Below are positions 37,001-49,000 of a stretch of 64,000 bases of DNA, one piece after another (positions within the stretch are counted from its first letter, which is position 1; each line of letters begins with the position of its first letter). A program made the position numbers and the translations under genes. The notes beneath the pieces are model-generated. The model was not told where the DNA came from. It saw only the letters and a list, made by a program, of their open reading frames with translations, and ran no database searches. This DNA is from Liolophura sinensis (lineage: Eukaryota; Mollusca; Polyplacophora; Chitonida; Chitonidae): contig NC_088302.1 of the NCBI RefSeq assembly GCF_032854445.1, forward strand, positions 47,588,521 to 47,652,520, in the 5' to 3' direction.

Positions 37001-40000
37001 AATGAGGCCCAAGGGGAGAGTACTCTTGTGTAAGTTCATGTAGACTGTCAAGGAGTGAAGTCCCCCTTTGTCAGTCACTTCCAGCTGGATACATTTGTTC
37101 TCCAAGGTGGAAATTCCTGCAAATACAAAAGCGTATGACTTTTATATATTTTACCCCCATAATTCACACATTACCAAGAATTATTAACACTATTAATTAA
37201 GGAATATGACTAGAATCTGATATGATACATTTGATCATGTACATGGTTTGGTGTCTTATTATTTGACATACATTGTATATCCAGATTGAAGAAATGAACA
37301 TAAGTCATGTCCCCCACACATACGTATTATACCACACGTTATGTTGCTGCGTGCTTATCAGTATGTTCAGTGCTATTCCATCCCGATCATGGGTCCATTT
37401 AGCGGAAGGGATCCAACGAGTGATTTCTGAGAGTAAAGCCACTAGAGCCAGGAATGTGTTCATTTACACAGAACATATATACACATGTACATACATTGTC
37501 ATGTGACTGCCTGGAGTCCAGTATACCTAATCCAGTAATGGCATTATCAGTGTCCAATAGTTACAAAACACTACATAAAGTGTGATTTTTTATCTTTGAA
37601 AAGTTGCTAAACCAAGATACCACATCCAAAAAAGTAAGCAAAACTATAATGAACATAAAGAAAATTGAGAATGTCACCATGTTATCAATTTTAACCAAGA
37701 ACCCAAGAACGCAGTTTCCTCCAACATTGCGAGAGCAGGCTTTCGCCTGTTGTCCATATGTGCACAGTGCGCCAGTGATGTTTCTGGTCTCTCTAACATG
37801 GTGTGCCCCACAGCCTCATAAGAATTCCAGATTAAAAGTTGATTCACCGGTATAGGGTTACTATGACATGTAAGTGCATCAGAAAAAATGGCACCTCTGT
37901 TTCCACTCCTGCTCCAAAACAACTGATCTTATATTATTTTTTGTATTCTTTTTTAAACTAATGTAATTCACATGTAACAAAAGGAACATATTAGAATTGA
38001 GGCATTTAGAGGCATTCTGAGTAGCTAACCAAATTCAGTGTATATTCTATGATGTTTGTCGATGCTCTATGATGCTGAAATTCTATTTGCAGAAAGATGT
38101 GTCTTGCCTCAGGGACAAAAGCGCCTAGGAGTGTTATGTCATAGCCTATATTTATTTATTTGATTGGCGTTTTACTCCGTACTCAAAAATATTTCACTTA
38201 TAAGACGGCGAACAGCATTATGGTGGGAGGAAAACGGGCAGAGCCGGAGGAAAATCCACGACCATTTGTTGAAAGGCCTTCTAATGTACGGCCGTTACGT
38301 CATGTAGGATATGACGACAAACAAACACACTAAGACTTACAAAGAGGTAAATACTACGCAGCTGTCAAAACTTTCCATGTTAATAAACTGACGTCCAGCT
38401 TCAGTCTAAATTGTTTTTCTGGTTTTTGCTATTACAATAAAACAACTGTTGACTCTATCAGTCGATTCAAAGACTTGAAAAACACAAATACCCTCGGTCA
38501 ATATTACTTTTCTCAGGTTGACAAATTCATGACTTATCATTTTACCAATAAAATATATAATGAAACAGCCCACTGTTCATTTCCATTACAATAAAAGGGG
38601 AATTCAACTCATGCTTGAACAAATTTCTTCCGTTTATATAATAGATACAGGAAACTATGCAATTTGATAATTGGTGAATCATAGGCAACTGTGGAAAGGT
38701 GTAATACATTGTCACCTCTTTGTATTTCTACCAAAAAGTCAAACTGCACAACATGCGAGACAACTGGACCAAATCGCAGTAGGCTACCATAATACCACAC
38801 ATGGGAATATAACATTGAGCGTATAAAAATCAGATAGGAAACTAATGCAGGAAATATATCTACATACCTAGGTGAGTATTAAGCTGCTCCTCTCTTTCCC
38901 CTGGGGTGACGGGCCCCTGCCTTCTACTGGAGGGGAGCTCTGGATCCAGGTGAGTCCGTGACGATATCACACCTGTCACACTGACCAGTATCAACAGACA
39001 TCTGACAACACACGTAACACAGAGGTCCTTGTAACTGTATATATACAATAAGGTCATTCAAAGTATTTTATACCTGTAACTACTGGTTTTCCACTCGGCA
39101 AATTTACACATCATTTTGTGAGATAATCCTTGTCTGCTGGTTTAACACTATACATGTATGTATTCTGACAGCACCAGCATTATTAACTAGCTGAAATATA
39201 TTATCCAGATAACTCACAGAGATATTCTTTATATGCAATATCAATTAATATAATGAGAGCTGTTAAGAGATTAACTCATCTGCAATATTCCTCAAAAGTT
39301 ACTTAACTAGACACAACCACTACATAATTCATAGAAAGATTATGAAAGATGGCACATTTCTTTTTTGCAACATCAGAGAAACAATGAGTTCATAAATTAA
39401 TATTCTTGCAGTTCTTTTACTTCATGATTTCTATACATCAAACATATTGGTACCTGACTTTATTCTTAGAGTGATTATTCATACTGCTTGCCTTTCTATC
39501 ACTGGGAAACATCCTGTGGGTTCAAACCTTGGCCTGGACAAGAAACTTGTACATTAATTTTATTTCTATATTCACTGAAGAAGATAACATGGCACGCTTT
39601 CAGCACAGAAATTTGTAATATTTGGTTTAAAGAATCACAATGACTTCTAACACAAGATCTGTAATGCAGGTTACACATTTCATGCATGACCTACCTTTCT
39701 GAGAGCACCTGTTCTATTGTACAACATTTCTCTTGCATGCCTGCACGATACTTCTCCCAGGTGGCCACTGATACTTCCATATAACCCCCTTGTATCTGGA
39801 AAAGCAGGAGTGAAAATGAATACAGATCAGACATGTAAATAAACTGAGGACGACTGAACATATTCACCTGAAGATTAAGGGAAACAGGAATGGGATCCTC
39901 AATGCCTGGTGTACCTAGAAATATATATGTGAAGACATTTTACACGGTTACCATATGATGCCATGGGATACCACAATCTAAATTCCAACAATGGGTAACT

Positions 40001-43000
40001 TGAAGTCTGCATCACATAGCTCAACATTCAAACCAGCCCAAAAATAGTAAAAGGATTGTCAAGCCATTTATAAAAAAAAAGCACTTTTTAAAGGAAGGTA
40101 CACAACCGTTATGAAAATGGTTCCCCACGTGATCATGAAACGCTGATTTTCAACTGTAAATTTGCATCCAAACAAGTACTTTATTTATTTATTTATCTGA
40201 TCAGTGTTTATGCCATACTTAAGAATATTTCAGTTACATGATAGAGGTTGGTTGATGATGGAAATCAAACCAGGCGGAACCTGAGGGAAACGCATCTCCA
40301 TAGAACACCTTCCCATGAACGACCAGAGAGGAAGCCTGCATGAGCTGTACTTGAACTCACAACAACGGTACTGGTGAGACAAACCAAAGTCACATACATG
40401 TACATCAGAAAGAAGTGCAATACACACCTGCTTGGCAGAACTGGTATGTTCTTCAGAACTCTGCGATATCCTCACATGTAAACGCTGAAGTCTGACACTA
40501 GACGGCAGCATTATACACTGGGTAGCCTTAAATTTCTCCACAGCTGTCTTCACTGTTGAGGATATGTACTTCGGTTGGAGTTGCATTTCATCACATTTTG
40601 GAACAGAAAGTTGATAAAAATGACCTGTATGCAACACATGGTAATTTGACACTGTTTCTCCTTGGAAAACCAATAGTACATTATTGTCTTCCACGGGAAC
40701 TTCAGAAGTGTGTTCTTTGCCAGAATTCAGATGACAGGCATCAGAGTGAATGACTGGGTTGGTGGTCAGGGAGTGTGCTCCAGAGTCCATACTGTGACCA
40801 GCCATATTCTGGCCACAACAGCTTGACCTCAAACACTTCTCATTGGCACATTCACATGGGGCTGTTTCACTTAAAGTCACAAAATTTCCCAATGCACAGA
40901 ATCGTAACCTTGGTTGTCTGGCCACATGACTGTCCATCATTAATGATTCTTTTTGCGCCAGGAAAAATGTTTTACGAACAAAATCATTTTGCAGATTAGC
41001 GTGACCGTTGCAAACATTCCTCTCGGCTCCTGCACTCAGATACAAACACTGTTTATGACAACTACTGTTATTGCTGTTTTTGTTAACCACCATGTCTTTC
41101 TTCTCACTCTGTCCAAAGCCCATGCAGCTGTCATGTTTACTTCTATGATACTGCTCCGCTGAAGTATCCAGACATGTGTAGCATTGACTGTTATCATTGT
41201 TGCATTGGTTGCTACCGTTACACCTGCTACTTTTGCTATCTTTGCTACTCTTGTTGCACTGGTTATTACATGCATTGCTGTACAAGTTACCTCTGGGATA
41301 TTTGTGTTTATCACACTCATAAACAGCGTAAGAACCCGAGGAAGATTGATTTTCAGACCCGTGTGATTTTGCACTTTGCATGACATGCACATCTTGCATA
41401 GAAAACATCAAATATGGCTGGATCCTCGACTGTTTAACATACTGCGGATCTCCTATATGTTTGGTGCTCGGGAAATTAGCTGTCATGAAGCGTTCTGTGA
41501 CAACACAATATCTATCAACACGAACAAGATTTCCACAATCAGAGGTTTGTATAAATGGACAGCTGGAGCCTCTGCTCAGATTTTGGTCACTATGATTACA
41601 GTCTTGATTATCACAGGTATGTGTTTGTGAGTTTTCTGGATGAGGTGCAACAACAACATCAATGGCTCCGGTGTTGTCCACAAGCTGTAACTGTCCAGTC
41701 TTGCAGGAGGGCTTGAGAACTCCCACCAGTACCTACAAGATAAAAAGTTCACACACCTGTATCTCTAGTACAAATTAAAATCTATAATTTTCCTATTTGC
41801 TTACTAAATATTCAAATGATATTACGAGAACAAAATCCTTATCTGAACAAATGTAAAGGATCTGGTACGATAAGGTGGAGAATCAGCCCCAGAGAGGTAC
41901 AATAAAATAGCCCAAATTTCAAAACAACAGAACAGTTCTGTAAATTTCCAAATCAGAAGTATAAAATTTGTTCCAATCACCCAAATAAGTTATATGACCA
42001 TAAAAAAGATGCTGCTTATTAACTAGCCACCAAAAATGCACACACGATCAAAACAGTTTTGTTCTGGTTAAAACTAGTCTTCATATGTAAAAAATACACT
42101 TTATAATGTATTTAGTTTTCTTATCTTTGGTATTTTTTTTTTTTTGATTGGTGTTTTACGCCGTACTCAAGAATATTTCACTTATACGACGGCGGTCAGC
42201 ATTATGGTGGGTGGAAACCGGGCACAGCCCGGGGGAAACCCACGACCATCCGCAGGTTGCTGGCAGACCTTCCCACTATTATACTGATGCCTGACATAAT
42301 ATGGCTGAAATATGAATTTTAAAGTTATACTTTGGTAAGTTTAAAATTCATATTTCAGCCATATTATGTCAGGCATCCTTCATAGTACAATGAACTGACG
42401 AAATCACTATGAAGAACAGGTTGCATTTTAGAAAGAGTTTGAATCATTGTTGTCCTTTTTTTCTTTGGCAACATACTTTTTGTGTGAGAAAAGATAAAGG
42501 ATGTTTTGCATTAAACAAGTGTTATCATGAATTAGAATGGATAACTGGTTAAGTTATGGTATCATATGATGTGTGGCAACTATAGTGAAATCATACGCAA
42601 ATCCTGGTTGAGAGCACGTGGTCCTCTAGCTATCATTAACATTAACATATTACATGTATGCATGCCTGTAGCAGAAGTATAAGGCTGAACATTTGCCATA
42701 AATGCTATATACTTGCTACTGATTGGTGCATAACTGCATACTCAACAGTTTCCAGAAAGTTACATTTGTAGTGCAGTGATTTTTTTCCCACTCTACAGTG
42801 TCTGATGTAAAAAAGATACTTCAGCGCGACTGAAGCAGTCTACCATTTTTTGATTTTATGACCTATACATTGCTTCAGTGTATGTTTGGTGCTTTATAAG
42901 TGGCATGTTTGCCATATAACAGGAATAAAACAGAACTGAAAAAGAAGTAGCCTCACAAGTGTGTCAGCAGCTGTCACTCACGGCTAAAGTCACTTTCGAC

Positions 43001-46000
43001 TGAGGTGCACAGTTTCTTGCACTAGGGCCGATCCCTTACAATACCAGGTCCTATAGACATTCACATTAGTAAATAAATGTATCCCCACGTCAAAGAATAC
43101 TACACACTCTCAGAGAAGAAGTTTTCAAGGTTTCCATCTTGGTTGGGGGCCTTTCTGCCACAAAGTGGTCTATTGGCTCTCTCTAGTATGGGCTTACATG
43201 GAGTTTGCTAGAGGTTTGCCTTCTTCCAGTTTGACATGTGTCACACACTGGAAAGTTTGCTCAAGGTTTGCCTTCTTCCAGCTTGACATGTGTCACACGC
43301 CGGAAAGTTTGCTACAGACTTGCCTTCTTCCAGTATGACACGTGTCACATGCTGGAAAGTTTGCTTGAGGTTTACCTTCCTCCAGCTTGAAACGTGACAC
43401 ACGCCTCAAAGTTTCCCTTTCTCTAGCTTGACATGTGCCACACACTGGAAATTTTGCTCAAGGTTTGCCTTCTTCCAGCTTGACATGTGTCACACGCCGG
43501 AAAGTTTGCTACAGACTTGCCTTCTTCCAGTCTGACATGTGTCACACGCCGGAAAGTTTGCTCGAGGTTTGCCTTCTTCCAGCTTGACATGTGTCACACG
43601 CCGGAAAGTTTGCTCAAGGTTTGCCTTCTTCAAGCTTGACATGTGTCACACACTGGAAAGTTTGCTCAAGGTTTGCCTTCATCCAGCTTGACATGTCACA
43701 CGCCAGAAAGTTTGCTATAGACTTGCCTTCTTCCAGTCTGACATGTGATACACACTGGAAAGTCTGCTCAAGGTTTGCCTTCATCCAACTTGACATGTGT
43801 CACAAGCCGGAAAGTTTGCTCGAGATTTGCCTTCTTCCAGCTTGACATGTGTCACACGCCAGGAAAGTTTGCTCGAGGTTTGCCTTCTTCCAGTTTGACA
43901 TGTGTCACACGCCAGAATGTTTGCTCGAGGTTTGCCTTCTTCCAGTTTGACATGTGCCACACACAGGAAAGTTTGTTAGTTACTCATCAAAAATCCATGG
44001 TTAATTGACAACCAGCACTGCACATTAAACTGGCCAACATTGTTCAAGAGAAAAACTCTGGAGCATGGTATTAATCACCAATCAAAAAAAAATATCAATA
44101 AATCAAAGTCTAGTCCAGAATTTGTTACTTAGGTCATCCTTAATTTGCTTACATGTTCATGAAGACCTCACTAACACAGACCAGAAATCCTATTTTCTCT
44201 TCTACGACTGAACACAGATATTAAAGAGACATGTTAGGGATAACGGGAATTATATATGAAGAGACAAAGACTGTTGTATAACTAATTACACAAGAGTACA
44301 TGTACCTGGTTATTTGTTTCTTGTGTGACATCCAGCTGCTGATCATAACCCCAATAAAGTCTCCCCTTCAGTTGTTCCCTGGACAACTGTAGATGACCAC
44401 AACACTCCCTAAGACGCTGGATTGCCGTGTCCATACTGGACAACTGCTCATGTAGATCTCCCAGTGTGAGGACTCTTGGTATATTCCTGTCATTCTGTCA
44501 AATAAATATTCTCTTCATCCATTTCCACAAAAAACCAATTCTGTAAACCAATTAAGGTTATTAGTTTAATATTTCAGGAGATACACTAGAGAGTGGCACT
44601 GTAGGAGAAGCATGGTGCTAATTTCAAATTACACATCAATGTATTAAAATAACAAAAATAAATGCAATGTATACGTAATTTTTTTGGCGACACAGCTTTC
44701 TAAAATTAATCCCAAAATGGTTACTAACCTGTGTGAATAGAGCACAGGTATGATCCCTTGGGAGGAACTGCTCTAAAGGGCTCCTGGCTCCTACCCATGG
44801 GCTGGCTGGACCAGTGGGCTCTGTCTTTGGGGTGAGGAGACAGGTCAGGAGCACACGAGGACTGGCAACACTTCTGTCAACACAAAGATCGTGTAATATC
44901 ATAAAAGGTGTGGCTCTCTTCAGTAAGAGGGGAGAGGAGACAGGTCAGGAGCACACGAGGACTAGCAAGATCTCTGTCAACACACAGGTCACCAAACATC
45001 ATATAAGGTGTGGCTGTCCACAGTGAGAGGGGAGAGGAGACAGGCCAAGGAGCACATGAGGGCTGACAACACTTCTGTCAACACACAGGTCACCAAACAT
45101 CATATAAGGTGTGGCTCTCTACAGTAAGAGAGGAGAGGAGGCAGGTCAGGAGCACATGAGGGCTGACAACACTTCTGTCAACACACAGGTCACCAAACAT
45201 CATACAAGGTGTGGCTCTCTACAGTAAGAGAGGAGAGGAGACAGGCCAAGGAGCACATGAGGGCTGACAACACTTCTGTCAACACACAGGTCACCAAACA
45301 TCATACAAGGTGTGGCTCTCTACAGTAAGAGAGGAGAGGAGACAGGCCAAGGAGCACATGAGGGCTGACAACACTTCTGTCAACACACAGGTCACCAAAC
45401 ATCATATAAGGTGTGGCTCTCTACAGTAAGAGAGGAGAGGAGACAGGTCAGGAGCACATGAGGGCTGACAACACTTCTGTCAACACACAGGTCACCAAAC
45501 ATCATACAAGGTGTGGCTCTCTACAGTAAGAGAGGAGAGGAGACAGGCCAAGGAGCACATGAGGGCTGACAACACTTCTGTCAACACACAGGTCACCAAA
45601 CATCATATAAGGTGTGGCTCTCTACAGTAAGATGGGAGAGGAGACAGGCCAAGAAGCACACAAGGGCTAGCAACACTTCTGTCAACACACAGGTCACCAA
45701 ACATCATACAAGGTGTGGCTCTCTACAGTAAGAGGGGAGAGGAGACAGGCCAAGGAGCACACAAGGGCTGGCAACACTTCTGTCAACACACAGGTCACCA
45801 AACATCATATAAGGTGTGGCTCTCTACAGTAAGAGGGGAGAGGAGACAGGCCAAGGAGCACACAAGGGCTGGCAAAACTTCTGTCAACACACAGGTCACC
45901 AAACATCATATAAGGTGTGGCTCTCTACAGTAAGAGAGGAGAGGAGACAGGTCAGGAGCACATGACGGCTGACAACACTTCTGTCAACACACAGGTCATC

Positions 46001-49000
46001 AATCATCATACAAGGTGCGGCTCTCTACAATAAGAGAGGAGAGGAGACAGGTCAGGAGCACATGAGGGCTGACACTTCTGTCAACACACAGGTCACCAAA
46101 CATCATACAAGGTGTGGCTCTCTACAGTAAGAGGGGAGAGGAGACAGGTCAGGAGCACATGACGACTGACAACACTTCTGTCAACACACAGGTCATGAAA
46201 CATCATACAAGGTGTGGCTCTCCACAGTGAGAGGGGAGAGGAGACAGGCCAAGGAGCACACAAGGGCTAGCAACACTTCTGTCAACACACAGGTCACCAA
46301 ACATCATACAAGGTGTGGCTCTCTACAGTAAGAGAGGAGAGGAGACAGGTCAGGAGCACATGAGGGCTGACAACACTTCTGTCAACACACAGGTCACCAA
46401 ACATCATACAAAGTGTGGCTCTCTACAGTAAGAGAGGAGAGGAGACAGGCCAAGGAGCACATGAGGGCTGACAACACTTCTGTCAACACACAGGTCACCA
46501 AACATCATATAAGGTGTGGCTCTCTACAGTAAGAGAGGAGAGGAGACAGGCCAAGGAACACACGAGGGCTAGCAACACTTCTGTCAACACACAGGTCACC
46601 AAACATCATACAAGGTGTGGCTCTCTACAGTAAGAGAGGAGAGGAGACAGGTCAGGAGCACATGAGGGCTGACAACACTTCTGTCAACACACAGGTCACC
46701 AAACATCATATAAGGTGTGGCTCTCTACAGTAAGAGAGGAGAGGAGACAGGTCAGGAGCACATGAGGGCTGACAACACTTCTGTCAACACACAGGTCACC
46801 AAACATCATATAAGGTGTGGCTCTCTACAGTAAGAGAGGAGAGGAGACAGGTCAGGAGCACATGACGGCTGACAACACTTCTGTCAACACACAGGTCACC
46901 AAACATCATACAAGGTGTGGCTCTCTACAGTAAGAGAAGAGAGGAGACAGGTCAGGAGCACATGAGGGCTGACAACACTTCTGTCAACACACAGGTCACC
47001 AAACATCATACAAGGTGTGGCTCTCTACAGTAAGAGAGGAGAGGAGACAGGTCAGGAGCACATGAGGGCTGACAACACTTCTGTCAACACACAGGTCACC
47101 AAACATCATATAAGGTGTGGCTCTCTACAGTAAGATGGGAGAGGAGACAGGCCAAGAAGCACACAAGGGCTAGCAACACTTCTGTCAACACACAGGTCAC
47201 CAAACATCATACAAGGTGTGGCTCTCTACAGTAAGAGGGGAGAGGAGACAGGCCAAGGAGCACACAAGGGCTGGCAACACTTCTGTCAACACACAGGTCA
47301 CCAAACATCATATAAGGTGTGGCTCTCTACAGTAAGAGAGGAGAGGAGACAGGTCAGGAGCACATGACGGCTGACAACACTTCTGTCAACACACAGGTCA
47401 TCAATCATCATACAAGGTGCGGCTCTCTACAATAAGAGAGGAGAGGAGACAGGTCAGGAGCACATGAGGGCTGACACTTCTGTCAACACACAGGTCACCA
47501 AACATCATACAAGGTGTGGCTCTCTACAGTAAGAGGGGAGAGGAGACAGGTCAGGAGCACATGACGACTGACAACACTTCTGTCAACACACAGGTCATGA
47601 AACATCATACAAGGTGTGGCTCTCCACAGTGAGAGGGGAGAGGAGACAGGCCAAGGAGCACACAAGGGCTAGCAACACTTCTGTCAACACACAGGTCACC
47701 AAACATCATACAAGGTGTGGCTCTCTACAGTAAGAGAGGAGAGGAGACAGGCCAAGGAGCGCACAAGGGCTAGCAACACTTCTGTCAACACACAGGTCAC
47801 CAAACATCATACAAGGTGTGGCTCTCTACAGTAAGAGAGGAGAGGAGACAGGCCAAGGAGCGCACAAGGGCTAGCAACACTTCTGTCAACACACAGGTCA
47901 CCAAACATCATACAAGGTGTGGCTCTCTACAGTAAGAGAGGAGAGGAGACAGGTCAGGAGCACATGACGACTGACAACACTTCTGTCAACACACAGGTCA
48001 TGAAACATCATACAAGGTGCGGCTCTCCACAGTGAGAGGGGAGAGGAGACAGGCCAAGGAGCACACAAGGGCTAGCAACACTTCTGTCAACACACAGGTC
48101 ACCAAACATCATACAAGGTGTGGCTCTCTACAGTAAGAGAGGAGAGGAGACAGGTCAGGAGCACATGAGGGCTGACAACACTTCTGTCAACACACAGGTC
48201 ACCAAACATCATACAAGGTGTGGCTCTCTACAGTAAGAGAGGAGAGGAGACAGGCCAAGGAGCACATGAGGGCTGACAACACTTCTGTCAACACACAGGT
48301 CACCAAACATCATACAAGGTGTGGCTCTCTACAGTAAGAGAGGAGAGGAGACAGGCCAAGGAGCACACGAGGACTAGCAACACTTCTGTCAACACACAGG
48401 TCACCAAACATCATACAAGGTGCGGCTCTCTACAGTAAGAGAGGAGAGGAGACAGGCCAAGGAGCACATGAGGGCTGACAACACTTCTGTCAACACACAG
48501 GTCACCAAACATCATACAAGGTGTGGCTCTCTACAGTAAGAGGGGAGAGGAGACAGGCCAAGGAGCGCACAAGGGCTAGCAACACTTCTGTCAACACACA
48601 GGTCACCAAACATCATACAAGGTGTGGCTCTCTACAGTAAGAGAGGAGAGGAGACAGGCCAAGGAGCACACGAGGGCTAGCAACCCTTCTGTCAACACAC
48701 AGGTCACCAAACATCATACAAGGTGTGGCTCTCTACAGTAAGAGAGGAGAGGAGACAGGCCAAGGAGCACATGAGGGCTGACACTTCTGTCAACACACAG
48801 GTCACCAAACATCATACAAGGTGTGGCTCTCTACAGTAAGAGAGGAGAGGAGACAGGCCAAGGAGCACATGAGGGCTGACAACACTTCTGTCAACACACA
48901 GGTCACCAAACATCATACAAGGTGTGGCTCTCTACAGTAAGAGGGGAGAGGAGACAGGCCAAGGAGCGCACAAGGGCTAGCAACACTTCTGTCAACACAC

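Noticed and set aside
43591-44008. Overlapping ORFs in the 43.2-kb minisatellite
   Set aside because: The 52-bp unit is open in several frames on both strands. Repetition, not coding constraint, explains the length.
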